Part shown: one piece after another, positions 20,554 through 31,810 of the stretch
Position numbering within the stretch: position 1 is the first letter of the stretch
Layout: each line of letters begins with the position of its first letter
From: Macrophomina tecta
Lineage: Eukaryota; Ascomycota; Dothideomycetes; Botryosphaeriales; Botryosphaeriaceae
Length of the DNA stretch: 64,000 nucleotides
Reading direction: 5' to 3'
Assembly: GCA_024180945.1 (NCBI GenBank)
Contig: JAKSGN010000007.1
Span: forward strand, 4,898,001 to 4,962,000
Position numbers and translations under genes: made by a program
Notes under the pieces: generated by a model
The model's database searches: none
Told to the model about the DNA's origin: nothing
Seen by the model: the letters and a program-made list of their open reading frames with translations, nothing else

Positions 20554-22742
20554 GCACTATGGAAACGCAACGGCTGAGAAACAGCTGCTTAAGTACTTTA
20601 AGTCTCTTCAGACGCTTCGACCGTTGGAGTTAGGTATATCTGATTGAGCTTCAAGGAATATCTTTTAACCGCTGTCACGGTTTGGCACGCTACGAGGGCA
20701 GCTGAATGCCCTTCGACAGAATCTCTCGCCTTTTTAGCCTACTCGGCATAAATTAAAGCACCACTAGTAGCTGAACCGCGGGATATGGTGTATGACCTGG
20801 AGTTTCCCGAGAGTATCACCCGATACCCTGGACATTTCCCAGCGCGGTGAAGCTAAGGGAATCGAAATTGGGGTTAGCCGGCAGACAGGAAGCTCTCTGA
20901 AATCTGAGGAAGCCCCATATGGTTTTGCACGACCGGAGTCGGAGTCAAGTCCCATTCGTACCGGCCCATAGCGGCATTCCAGGAACCGAGGCGGCCGCTC
21001 GATCTACTGTAGGATCTGCCCGCAGTTTGCCACTCCATGTGCATGGTTTTTGTCAACTACTGTGCCTGAGTGAAGCTGAGTTGAGTTAGATTCATTTACC
21101 CTGACCCATCGCCCTAAGCAATATGCAGGCTACAGGCTATTCAAAACTGCTATGCCTGATTTTTTTGCCCTTCTGCCTTTCTGTAGCTTGAATCTCTGTA
21201 AAACCGATCAGTTTGGCTACCTATCTTTACTACCACAGGTATCTGTTTACCTTGGCTCTTGCTTCCCCGTTATTTAATCTCCATATGAACTGCTGTTGAT
21301 AGCATAAAATAACCAGCAATGTGCATCTTGCTCACAGCATCCGACGGTGTTTTAACTCTAGTTAATTGACCTGTGGTGTCCTATCTACCGTTGAATGAGC
21401 GTGACCACATGCTAGTGATGTTACGCGCAAAAGCTCGATCAAGCTTGGCATCGATCCCTTTGATGGAACGGGGCTGTGATTGGTCAAGGCCTGCCTCGTC
21501 ACGCGCGCTCGGTTTTATCGGCTCCCCGATCCCGAAATTTCCCGCCATTTGACTTGAGCGATCAAATCCCGTGCAACAAGCCACATCCGTTCCCCGGCGC
21601 CATCAGGATGTCAGACAAAAAAACCAGGTCGAGTAATTCCGCCTCCAGCCAGTCGGCTGGGCAGCCGCGCTCGTCACGTCGGCATGTTTGGGCCACCCTT
21701 TGGGCGGGCAGCTGTTGTCTGGCGATCGGTATAGACACTGAGGCCTCAGTCCAGTCCAGGGGAGTAGATTGCGGGGTAGTGGTGGCTGTCATGCCGTATC
21801 CATCGTCTAGTGCTCTTAATCCTATACCCTATGGAAACATCCCGTAGCAATGTACAAGTAAAAGAACCAAAGTGGTTACTTTTGAGGGAGAAGAATTGCT
21901 ACCGGAACAATCTCCGGTCGAACGTGAGATCTGCTGAAATGCGATTATGACGAATTCCAAGCCAATTTCATGCGCAAGTCACACTGCGTTCACCATGAAC
22001 ACAAACGTCAGGACGACTACGGGAGGATCATATTATTATGATGTGTTGCAACGTACCGGTCAGCTGGCTACTGAGGCCTACCCAGACTCCGCGAACGCGG
22101 TAAAGTGATCGCCGATGCCCAAGGTTTACCTTTCCCTTCCGAATGCCTGCGTCCACGCGTCCGCGCCTGCCTGTGCGTCCCAGTTACTAGGTCGTCGCCA
22201 GTTAAGCGAACGGGGATAGCAGCTGAGGTGCATGAAGGAGGTGGACATCTGGCGCGGCCATTAGTTCTCGGACACGGCAAGGAAAGCCGAAGGAGTAAAT
22301 CCAAAATCCACCTACGCGATCAAAATACATCCGTCCAGAGTCTCACCGAATTAGCAAACAGCACAGACACGCGTCTTGCCCTAGCGTGATCTCGCTTACT
22401 GAGCGCCTATCGCATAATATGCTTATTGGGAACAAAGTGGAGGGAGCGGAGCTTCTCTCTGGTGAAGCAGAGGCGTCCGGCAGTACGCATGTGATTGGTT
22501 GACGACAGGCGGAGGCGCTGTGAATGGCTGGTAGATTGCTACGTGGCGTCATGTAGAAGCTTTTCGACCAACCAATGGGGCTGCCTACGGTACTAGGACA
22601 AAGGTTTCCGCACAGTCCAAATGCGCGCGCGTCGAGATCGTGACGCGCAGCAACACGACATCCTTGCACCGCCGTCATGCCACCGCAACGCACTCCTTTA
22701 AAGGAGCTCTTCGGTCCTTATGCTCCAAATCACTAGAACTTT
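20554..22742. other. Gene-poor stretch, nothing recognised
   Basis: Short frames on both strands without family features. The part at 21,400-22,700 has ordinary base composition with several CCAAT/ATTGG boxes (for example near 22,490 and 22,570). No downstream gene could be assigned to them. Confidence 0.4.
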
Positions 22743-23024
22743 CCTCACCAGCGTGGCATTCTGCTTGCCTGCCGGGCGTTAGGGTAGAAGCCGGCGTGGT
22801 TTCGTAAGGAGCTTGGCGTGCCGAAATCTTCGCTGTAGTACACCCACCAGCACGCGTCGCTGCGCAACGACGGCAGGCCACAGCTTCCTTCTGATAGGCC
22901 GAAACTGCTGTCAGATGGCGACAAATGATATATTCTTCGTGTCGTATCAAAGGACCCCAAGCCCACGTACAAGGAGGTCCGCGAACAGACGGGTGTTGTC
23001 TGCCACGACCGGACCATTGCGCGC
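22743..23024 (+). pseudogene. N-terminal relic of a Tc1/mariner-type transposase
   Basis: In one frame the plus strand reads PHQRGILLACRALG, a stop, KPAWFRKELGVPKSSL, a stop, a RNDGRPQLPS linker, GDK, a stop, then YILRVVSKDPKPTYKEV and CHDRTIAR. This is the double helix-turn-helix of fungal Tc1-like transposases, with the GRP linker between the two helix-turn-helix units. The stops are TAG at 22785, TAG at 22836 and TGA at 22926. They fall where Gln, Gln and Arg would be expected, so all three are C-to-T changes. The DDE catalytic part was not found downstream. Dead element. Confidence 0.6.
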
Positions 23025-23468
23025 CCAAATGTACGTATTAAAGGAAAAGAACACGAGGGCAAAGTTAAAAGAAAGAGCTACAGAGGAAAGTCAAAAGCTA
23101 CTGTGTGCAAGCTGTTAGCTGTTGTCTGGTGAGCCAGGTGGCGGGGCCCTCATCGAGGTGGCAAAGGCTCAAGCTCCCCTACGCGTATTTCGCCACTGGG
23201 CTGCCGATTGTGTCGAAGCTCTCCTCTTCTTCTAGCACGCCTTCTCTGCAGAACAGTTACAACTTCGAAGGGATGGTTGGTGATCCGCCCTTCCGAAAGG
23301 ACTGTGAAGTCCCTGTCGTCTTATAAACCACGATATGGGGTTCGGAAACCCGCCTACCTTGCTGCTGAACTAGTCGTTTACTTTAAACGCAAGACAACAG
23401 CTTGATCGAGCGAGTCGACTCGAAAACTTACCCGATCCTGTAGAGCCTATAATCCTGGCATTTGATAG

Positions 23469-23606
23469 TGTTGGATCTGGTGGTGACACCATCAATTGGG
23501 AATGAGTGGCATGAGCACTAAGAGGGACGCTCAGGGGTAGTCCTCTTATCCGCCCTCTTCCGTGACTAAGCGAAAGTTTATTGTACACACACGTGATATT
23601 CCAACA
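23469..23606 (-). repeat. 138-bp LTR copy with an adjoining polypurine tract
   Basis: On the minus strand the copy begins TGTTGGAATATCACGTG and ends TCCAACA. It is preceded on that strand by GAAGGGGGTG (plus positions 23,607-23,617), the same polypurine sequence that precedes the 3' LTR of the intact copia element. It is therefore a 3' LTR with a stub of internal sequence, from a different copia family. The stretch 23,618-24,608 shows no gene. Confidence 0.65.
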
Positions 23607-24608
23607 CACCCCCTTCGTATGGTGGTGTAGCCAGCGCACGATAAGTTAGTAAATAAAGGAAAAAAGACGTGTATAACTAAGAATTGAACTTGTAAACTCG
23701 AAGCTAAAAAAGGATAGCGAGCGAGTTCTAACATCACTTATTCCAACAGTATGCGATAAGCGAGGGACCCACGTTGCCAAGAGCACGCGTAACTTTAACA
23801 ACACTAAATGGCAGCATCACCTGAAGCCGCTTCATCTGCGCCTGAAAGCAGGCTTCTGTTAGCCATCCAGGCAATCCCTAAGTTATATAGTTATGTGCAT
23901 CACCCGTCCCCAAATATAAAACAGAGCTATAATAGAAATATAAAGTATAAAAGAGGAAGTAAAATATCTCTGAGTTAATGCTCCTTATACCGCTACATTC
24001 ACTACCATCTAACGAATCGTCAACGAGTGCCAAGCCGTCTAGCTGTCGATGAAGTACGTACATCTTCAATGTCCCGTTTATCACACCACCATTCCCGTAT
24101 GGCGAATGGCTTCGAACGGCTACAGGCGGGTAGATTTGCGGAATGAAGCGGAAGGTTCGGCGTAAGAAAACCAAGATCTGGATCTGCACAATCATTCTAC
24201 GCGATGATGTGCCGTTATCATCATGTGGTATTTGTCATCCCCGCAGAAGAAGGTGGTCGTATATCGACTTTTCTATTCTTGAACGCGCACGTGTTAAAGC
24301 ACCTCGTGGTCCCGAATAGGCGGACTCTCCTGATGGGCGAAAGGCGATATCGAACCCACTGCATGCCCCGTGGATTGGTACGGAAAATATAAGAGGTCCC
24401 TCTCTTTACGGTAGATGGGGATACGCACGGTTGTTGGCCAGGTATCGTGAACAAGCTGCAAAAGCTATGCCGAAAGAATATGTTCTCTTGTTATGACAAT
24501 CCTGCTTCATCAAGTAGTTTTCTTTGCCCTTTGGTATTTCCATTTTCCTTTCATCTTTCTACTCTACAGTCTCATAGCATGATCTAACAACAGAGCAGTC
24601 CACCACCT

Positions 24609-25343
24609 ATGCCACCAACCCCACTAATACCATCCGACATGCTCTACCACGTTAAACGCACCTTCCGGACTCTCATTCCCAACAACGCCGTCCCTGGCAC
24701 CAAAGTCCTGATCGACGGCACCTACGCCGATCTCGAAAGCGCAAAAGCCGCCGCTTTGCACTCGTCCTTCTCCCCCTCCACGCAGGCTCCTGGCCACCTG
24801 CTCGAAGGGCAAGAGCATCAACACCGCAACCCAACCCAGCAGCTCCAGAACCACGACTTCGACGGCGCCGACAATGGCATCACCCTCCTCGCCCGCACCC
24901 CCAACGGCGACACAATCATGACCGTCGAGATCGACCGCACCGAGAACGTGTGGGCCTTGGTGCCGACCTGCTCCCCACCCTCGTCATCATCCTCTTCATC
25001 CTCCTCACCTTCCCATCCGACCTCCCGCATCACCGTCCCTCTCTTCTTCATCATACAGACCACCGTCGAGCCCGCGCTCAGCAGCGATTCGGCCGACCTG
25101 GCCGCGCAGACCGCCCAGTCCGCCATGCGTGGCGTGTACCGCACGCGCGACGAGGCGGTTCGGCGCGCTCTCGAGGTGCTGCTGGTGGGTGAGGATCCGT
25201 GGGTCGTGCGGGAGGACTATCGTGTCTACGAGGTAGACGAGCAGGGCGGCGTGGGCGGAGGGAGTGCCAGAAAGGAGGCGGTCGTGCATGCGGTGGACAG
25301 GGAGGGGAGGGATGTGTGGGTGGAGGTTGTGGAGGGGCGCTGA
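24609..25343 (+). CDS. Hypothetical protein, paralogue of the 28,872 gene
   Basis: A 244-residue single-exon frame with no signal peptide or membrane segment. I do not recognise the family. It shares an ordered set of blocks with the gene at 28,872: LYHVKRxFR near the N-terminus, TYxDLxxAKxxA, TVExxxTxN in the middle, PLFFxxQTT, QTAxxxVxRTxxEAxxRA, LLxGED and a final VHAVxxxGxxxxxxVVEG. A serine run and an extra loop make its middle longer and more variable. The pattern suggests a small globular domain duplicated locally. The function is unknown. Both copies lie on the same strand, about 3.5 kb apart, with an unrelated gene between them. Confidence 0.7.
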   Translation: MPPTPLIPSDMLYHVKRTFRTLIPNNAVPGTKVLIDGTYADLESAKAAALHSSFSPSTQAPGHLLEGQEHQHRNPTQQLQNHDFDGADNGITLLARTPNGDTIMTVEIDRTENVWALVPTCSPPSSSSSSSSSPSHPTSRITVPLFFIIQTTVEPALSSDSADLAAQTAQSAMRGVYRTRDEAVRRALEVLLVGEDPWVVREDYRVYEVDEQGGVGGGSARKEAVVHAVDREGRDVWVEVVEGR

Positions 25344-25763
25344 TCCTGGGGGAATTCAAGGCGGGCAAATGCGATTGTCGAAATTGGGTGTTGCCTTGAC
25401 TGTTCTCAGCACAAGGGTTCCCCGGCTGGGGCGGCGGGGAAAGGCGGAGGACTGCGGAGCTGTCTTACTTGCTTCGCTGACCTCGTGTACGTACTACGAT
25501 GACTTGCATTATTCCTCAGGTGCTTTTCCACGTAATGCGGATGCTACCGGGATCGGGTTGCGTGCGATTTGCAAACATCGCGAGACCGGCTACGTAAAGA
25601 CGCATGCAATCCCCAGGGTGTGCGCGCGAAGTCACGTTATCCCGGGAATCCACGGTGCTCACTATTATACAATTCATTGTTAAGGGCGGTCAATTTCCCT
25701 CTTTCTTTCCTTTTCTCCACCTATCCAGTGAAATAGCTCACTTCACCAAAAGGCTTATCAGCA

Positions 25764-26426
25764 ATGGACACAGACATCCCCTTCATCCTCCTCTCCCCAG
25801 ACGCCGACACCGACGACAACCACTTCCACGCACCAACATCCCGCAACCCTCGTCCTCCTCCATCAGCGGACGATTACCAGACCGACAAACCCACAACAGC
25901 AGCCGGCCAGCCACCCCACAAGCCGTCCGCCTTCCCCTACCCCGTTGCCGGCATCCACCACCCCACCACCCCTCCACCAGACTACGCACCGCCACCGCCA
26001 CCATCCCACGCCAAAACGCCCGCGCAACAGCGGTCCGAACGCCCGCACCCGCACCACACAACGACCTGGCCACTCTCCCCGCCCTCCCTCGACCCCGCCG
26101 GCCCCGCCCACACCGAAGACGAATACGTGCGCATCCATCACGCGCGCATGGGGCTCGACCGCACCACCACCGTGACCTGCAAGGCGTGCGGCACGCAGTG
26201 GGAGCACGGCTGCGACGGCGGCGGCGGCAGCATCATCGCGGCGTACTACTGGCAAGAGGCAGCGGACGGCTACGGCGGCGGGTGCACCAGCCGCGATCGC
26301 GCGAAGCGGACGTGGTACGAGGAATGGCTGGGAGACAAGGGGGCGGAGAAGAGGGATCCGTGGGGGTTTTCGAGCACGGGGGTATCGAGAGCGGTGACGC
26401 CGAGGCCGGGGGCCGCGGGGGTGTGA
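25764..26426 (+). CDS. Proline/histidine-rich hypothetical protein with a CxxC segment
   Basis: 220 residues. The N-terminal 110 are low-complexity (Pro, His, Thr), with a PPPDYAPPPPPS run. The C-terminal part is more ordered and holds TCKACGTQWEHGC, then a Gly run, AAYYWQEAADGYGGGC and KRTWYEEWLGDKG. The CxxC...C arrangement could bind a metal, but no known zinc-finger class fits. The ATG follows a TATA-less leader with a pyrimidine-rich tract. The minus-strand 247-residue frame over the same DNA is a composition shadow. A real gene seems likely from its codon structure, but there is no homology support. Confidence 0.5.
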   Translation: MDTDIPFILLSPDADTDDNHFHAPTSRNPRPPPSADDYQTDKPTTAAGQPPHKPSAFPYPVAGIHHPTTPPPDYAPPPPPSHAKTPAQQRSERPHPHHTTTWPLSPPSLDPAGPAHTEDEYVRIHHARMGLDRTTTVTCKACGTQWEHGCDGGGGSIIAAYYWQEAADGYGGGCTSRDRAKRTWYEEWLGDKGAEKRDPWGFSSTGVSRAVTPRPGAAGV

Positions 26427-28871
26427 GGAAGAAGGGGGAAGGGGTTCAGTGATGGAAGAGGAGGGGGTTGGAAGGAAAAGGAAGAAGGGGAAATTGGTCT
26501 TCCGCTGTATGATTAACACAAGGCTTGTAAAAATTGAGAATATTGTTGAGGGAGGTTTTATTCTGAGGGGTGGGTAAGTGGGTGGGCCTTTTTCGTCTCT
26601 ATGCACCGTAGTTTCAAAGTTTTATAGTTCAGTTCGTGGCTGGGATGCAGGCGCTTCGACCATCACTCCGTAGGATAGGCGCAGGTGAATGGACTTTTCT
26701 GGGCGAGATATTACATGCTTTCTTATTAGTACGCTACAACATCGGGTGCAGTTTCGATACCATCTGGCAATGCCTGAATCCGTTCCCTGGTATGGTATCC
26801 GTGACTACCCTGGGGAAGAGCACGCACTACAAGTATTAGTATAAGCAGTCTGAAAGCTCTTCTCTGCTGGTACGATGGAGTGGTGGTTAAAAAAAAAAAG
26901 GGGGTTTACGCTTGGTACTATACTTTGCTTCCTCAAATAAACAAGCGGTCAGTCAGATGTTCGTAATTGACATATTTAATTTTTCGTATCTACCTTACGA
27001 ATTGCGGCCATCCCTTTTCATGCGGAGAGGATGTCTGAGGTGAGTGTACAGTCTGTATCCTCTGTGAGGCATAGCCACAAGCCTGGAATCAGCACACTCT
27101 TGGTCGCGTGAGACGGCGGTATCGTTCGCGGGATACGTCTGCCGCAAAGCCTTTTGCAACTTCTGAAAGATTGTTAGGGATCGAGGAGAATTATTTGTCT
27201 TGACCATTGAAGATTTGGTGCTTACTTCATGATGTTGCTCAGGGATTCCGAGTGTCACTCCATGATGGCTTTAATGCAGATTTATTAGACTACGTGCTGG
27301 CCTTGCTTACAGGTCGGAGGCTTTCATGGATAGCAAAGAATACCATGAATCGAAGCCATTCGCGCCGAGTGTTTCGGAGTACGCAGACAATCGCACACAG
27401 TCAAGGATGCGACGCATGTCGGATGCAGAGGGCGTGCCGGGGTCCAAAGAAACTGGAAATGCGCTTTTGGAGCGGGGAGGTGGCATGACGCGTAGAGTGG
27501 TTCGATTCAGCAGATTCTCCTGGTATGCGCAACGAATTTTTTTTGAGGCGTTCCTGCAACGATTCCCGATGATAATGTAGCTCTATTGAAGCCCGAAGCT
27601 GCGCAACAGGATTAAAGAAGCCGTATCGAAGCGTTCGTGGGGAAATCAATAAGTAGGCTTCCGTTTTTGACTACACTTCGAGATCTCACCATGTTCGTTA
27701 TCACCTCGCAGAGCATCATGAGATGTCGGCCACAATGAAAGGTATACGATGACGGTGTTCTAGCTATGTGGTCATGCCATTTCTACACCCTCGGTGAGAT
27801 TTGGTTATCAGCTCATCACGGACTTATTGATGATTTCAGAATAGTAAATATCCTCGAAATTAGCTTTGACAGGGCGCTCAACACGCTAACGGCTAAAATA
27901 TGTGGCGTTACAAGACCAAAAGAATCTTCATGCAGGGACAAGGTCGCTAGCCAGAATGATGTGGGGAAGTCGTCCAATAGCAGAATAGGTGGCGTGCGCC
28001 AGCGGCCGCGTTCCCGTGGGTACCTTTGGTGTCGGGCTGCGCCTCGTCGTATCATCCCCGCATACACAGAAACCCCTAGCGATCGGATGGCCGGGATGAG
28101 ACAGGCAGTCCGCATGTGAAAGCCTAGAAGGGGCCAAAACGCCAGTTTGCAAAGGAGAGATGAGAGTAGGATCTCCGATCCATAGGCTCTTGCTTATCGC
28201 TTTGTGCAATGACGCTGCGGCAACCTTTGAGAATGGAAATAGCATAGAAAGTGCATGATGTTTCTGGTATTTTTACATGACTCTTTCCACTAGATGGCAG
28301 AAGCCCGATGAAGTTCAGATCAGTTTCCCCATTCACTGCCTCAAACTTGGAGGGCTTGGAAACTAATGATTACAACCGCGGCTCTATTTTCGAGTTTATG
28401 AGCTGTTCCTGGAGTTGGTGAAGTTGATCGTTTCTGAGAAGGAGGGGGTGGGCAAGCCAACCCGGACTACCTCTTCAATTTTTCGGCTATTGTCGGGCTA
28501 CCAGAGCGTCCTTGCCCTTCACCCCATCCAATCCGAGTCCAAGCCGCATTTCCTTTTTTTTTTTTTACGTGCTGTACTTCATTTTCATTTCAGAGATCGT
28601 GAGATCTACTTAGCTGCGTGATAAAAAGTCGACGAACACCGCATCATGCCACCTACAAGAAAATATCGCATGAGCCTAGCCTCATGCATATAGGATGCCC
28701 CTGTCTGGGCGAACCCCCTCAAGGGTTATATCCGCAACTGTCCTAAAAGTAAAGCCTTATAAATACCATTCACGGTGAGAACCGAGCTCATCGACAATTC
28801 ACCAACGCAGCTCCAGTCAAACACGCCGATAACGAAACGAGCCCTACAGCAAGCAAAGCCTCGCAACAGTA
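26427..28871. other. Intergenic, no gene supported
   Basis: Several frames of 80-117 codons on both strands at 27,000-28,300 overlap each other and show no family features or splice-linked continuation. A poly-T tract lies near 28,555-28,567. Confidence 0.4.
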
Positions 28872-29594
28872 ATGGCCACCACCAAAATAATGACAACCAC
28901 AAAGACCGAGCAGCCCGAGCAGCCCGAGCAGCAGCAGCAGCAGCAGCCCGCAGTGAGCAAAAAAGCCGGCACTCCTCCAGAAACACTCTATCACGTCAAA
29001 CGCGTCTTCCGCTTCCCGACACCAGGCCACGCCAACGAAATCCTGCAGCCATCGATCCGGGCGACGTACACAGACCTGGCAGCGGCCAAGCAGTACGCCA
29101 GCCGCGCGCTCTTCGCTGAAGGATACCAACCCGAGCAGTTTCTCGAGCTGCACATGCGGCGCGGGCCGGGGACGAACTGGGTCTATGGCGACGGTGTGCT
29201 CGTGCACGCGAAGACCGCCGACGAGGGACTCGTGACTGTCGAACTGGAGACCACGGCGAACACGATTGGCGAGCTGCGCGTGGCAGATGACGGCCGCGTG
29301 CAGGACCCGCTTTTCTTCCTGGTCCAGACAACCATCGACTACTCGATGGACTGGTCCGTCGGTCAGCGGCAGACGGCTATTCAAAGTGTCTTTCGCACCA
29401 GCCAGGAGGCCGAGGCCAGGGCGCGAACCGTCCTGCTGGGCGAGGATGACGAAGTGTCGAAGTCTGATTTCGCTATGTATGGGGAGAATGTCGGGCAGGA
29501 GGATTGGCCTTTCGATGCGAATGTCATGGTACACGCAGTAGGTGAGAACGGATTGAATATCCTTCTTGCCGTCGTCGAAGGCCAGGCATCGTAG
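28872..29594 (+). CDS. Hypothetical protein, paralogue of the 24,609 gene
   Basis: 240 residues, single exon. After a Gln/Glu-rich N-terminal tail (a poly-Gln run at about 20-26), the body starts LYHVKRVFRFPTPG and carries TYTDLAAAKQYASRALF, LVTVELETTANTIGEL, DPLFFLVQTTIDY, QTAIQSVFRTSQEAEARA, LLGEDDEV and VMVHAVGENGLNILLAVVEG. Each block has a counterpart in the same order in the 24,609 gene. No signal peptide, membrane segment or catalytic motif is recognised. It is the more compact of the pair and probably closer to the family's core. Function unknown. Confidence 0.72.
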   Translation: MATTKIMTTTKTEQPEQPEQQQQQQPAVSKKAGTPPETLYHVKRVFRFPTPGHANEILQPSIRATYTDLAAAKQYASRALFAEGYQPEQFLELHMRRGPGTNWVYGDGVLVHAKTADEGLVTVELETTANTIGELRVADDGRVQDPLFFLVQTTIDYSMDWSVGQRQTAIQSVFRTSQEAEARARTVLLGEDDEVSKSDFAMYGENVGQEDWPFDANVMVHAVGENGLNILLAVVEGQAS

Positions 29595-31289
29595 CTGCTG
29601 GATGATTTATTGTTTACATCTTTGGCCGCACTCTTTCCTTGTCGTCGTTGTCCTGTCGTCGGTTCGCATTCGATGATCCCTACGTTTCTGAAGTATGTCC
29701 TGTACGCACATCAAGGATAAAGAATGCTGAACCTGCTTTGTCAGTATTCATCATACGATCAATTTGGAAAGCGATCCTTGCGATATCCCACGGCGTACGG
29801 AAGCAGGCGGAGTAGCCCTAACAGTAACGAGGTATAGTGTGTGTGCACGGAACGAGAACCCTGCAGCACAAGCGGCACCTTAGTCGTGTGCCGGAATCCT
29901 ACCCTACATTAGGCTCAAATGACGTTTGATGAAAAACTGCTGAGTGTCTGACAAGGTCCCTGATGACATGCTGCAGAATCACGTATGTAGACCCGGGAAA
30001 TTGCCTATCGCCAGTTTGAAAATTAAAAAAAAAAAGAACAAAAACAAATAGAGAAAAACCTAAATGCAGCCAATCCTTCTTCCCTTCATCCGTCAATTAT
30101 CCTCTCATCTGCCTCGAAATAAAGATTATGACCCTCACGCACATATGAGAGCATCCCGCTGAGCCGCATCAGCAAGCGCTACTGAAAAGTGGGTAGAATA
30201 TTGTAGTGTTTTGCTCAGTGTCTTTGACGATCATAACGAAGTGCCTGCCAGTGAGCTTAGTTTGGTGCGGGGAAGCGTGGACGCATCCGACCCTGGTAAG
30301 CAAACCAGCTGTTACAGCACGCTTAGGTTTGGAGGACGGTGACAGGAATTACAGGTGTAATTCCTTAGAAAACGCTGCTGCGTAGTCGCCGGAGAGCGGG
30401 GCGGTCGCTAGCGCTTAGTCACGTGGAATACGTAATCCCGAATTGCTCTGTTATAATCTTAATGCTCCAGTTCGGCTTGGCCCCTAAGCAGACATAGCAA
30501 TGCGAATGAAGCAGAATAATATAGAGTAAAGAAGAAGCGGCTTTAGTTTCCCTCGTATATTTAAGTAGAGGTACTCCCTAGATAGTTTTAACCTTCGTGG
30601 TTAACTCACACCACTTCACCACCCTGTTGTTTACCCTAATTAGGTAAACCCTTCGACCCTTGAGCACCCTTGGTGACCCCGAAGCCAAGTAGGATAGAGG
30701 ACCATCGTTACACCGGCCTGCTGGTTCATATGCATGGGCGATCCCGCAAAAGACTAATCTAGACCCTAGCCACGTTCCCTGTCAATACTAGAACCAGTAA
30801 AATACTCTTCATGCGTTGACCTCATTATGCTATAAAGTACTTAGGGCGGTGTAAGCCATCCAGTCTCATCTAAATGCGAAGCCCGTATCATACGATTATG
30901 GTGCGTGAGAGATCGCGAGTGTAGCCGTAGCCGGCTTGCCCATAATGTTATCCTGCAGCTTCCCTTGCCTCAACCGCGAATTTCCTCTTTTTTTTTTTTC
31001 TCTCTTTCCCTCTCTGTCTCTTGCCTTATGCGGGGCTCCACCTAACTAGCCATCCCTGATTCGAAGTTAGCCGAGCCTGTAGATCACATTGACATGGTGA
31101 CACCTTGGAACTAATTTGGATACGACTTTAGATTCCGGTTTGCGGACCCCCTGGGGGAATACTCGGTGCGCCGTTAGCGCTCGATGGAGTCAGGACGTAT
31201 GCAGCGGCTCCATTTCTGGCCTTCCAAATGGCCAAAGCATAAATACTGAGCATCTTTTGTGCACGAATGTTTGTTTTTCCTTTTTTTCC
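29595..31289. other. Gene-free stretch with LTR-retroelement traces
   Basis: No gene is seen. A tail 'aaccttcgtggttaac' near 30,590 resembles the end of the LTR at 57,035 (gaccctcgtggtcaac). About 70 bp later comes TGGTGACCCCGAAGCC at 30,671-30,686, which looks like a tRNA primer-binding site (complement of a ...GGGGTCACCA tRNA end). It is probably the 5' end of an old plus-strand retroelement whose body is lost. A poly-T/TC tract lies at 30,988-31,020. Confidence 0.4.
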
Positions 31290-31427
31290 TGTTGGATTTG
31301 GTGGTGATACCATCAATTAAGAATGAGTGGCATGAAGACTAAGAGGGCCGCTCAGGGGGAGTCCTCTTATCCGTCGTCTCCCGTGACTAAGCTAAAGTTT
31401 ATTGTACGCACACGTGATATTCCAACA
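31290..31427 (-). repeat. 138-bp LTR copy
   Basis: 138 bp, on the minus strand TGTTGGAATATCACGTG...TCCAACA, same length and ends as the copies at 23,469 and 52,528. No matching 5-bp duplication is visible (TTTCC versus CTAGC). It directly abuts a pogo-type transposase relic. Confidence 0.65.
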
Positions 31428-31810
31428 CTAGCTTAGTCCCAATAACACCTATTATAGAGCTAGTCTTATCGAAGTGATATATATCGTTGTCTCGGATACT
31501 ATATTTACCTTTAGTAGCTTGTACGATGCGATACTAAGCCTTAATAACTAGAGGGTCTTTATTCTTAGCTCTCTATTAGTCGCACTTGCGATTAAAACAC
31601 GTTTTAAGCTTAGGGTGCCGGTTAATAAAGTTTCGTGGCTATTTCTGACTAACCGTACGGCTACCGCGTCTAGCGAGGATGGAATTAGCTATATCTCTAA
31701 TACGCCGAAGGCTGGGGCGATATTTACGTAAATCTAGTTTAAGAATATATTATATAATAACGTCCTCTTCTAGAGTACCGAGAAGCCTCGAGTTAGATAT
31801 GTAATCGCGT
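31428..31810 (-). pseudogene. RIP-mutated pogo/Fot1-type transposase relic
   Basis: Read on the minus strand, one frame with several stops contains RRIRDIANSILARRGSRTV, PRNFINRHPKLKT, YRIVQATKGKYSI, DIYHFDKT and IGVIGTKL. This is the order found in fungal pogo/Fot1 transposases: a CENP-B-type helix-turn-helix, then 'FVKRHPELK', then 'IYNFDETGF-x-GVI', where the Asp is the first catalytic residue. Here the 'DETG' is changed to DKTS. The stops fit C-to-T changes. The rest of the catalytic domain is cut off at the LTR. Confidence 0.55.

Noticed and set aside
24330..24430. Possible tRNA, from a GGTTCGATATC B-box-like string on the minus strand
   Set aside because: No A box at the right distance and no cloverleaf could be formed.
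25863..26606. 247-codon minus-strand frame opposite the proline-rich gene
   Set aside because: Composition shadow of a GC-rich low-complexity region. Similar minus-strand shadows lie opposite the genes at 3,251 and 28,872.
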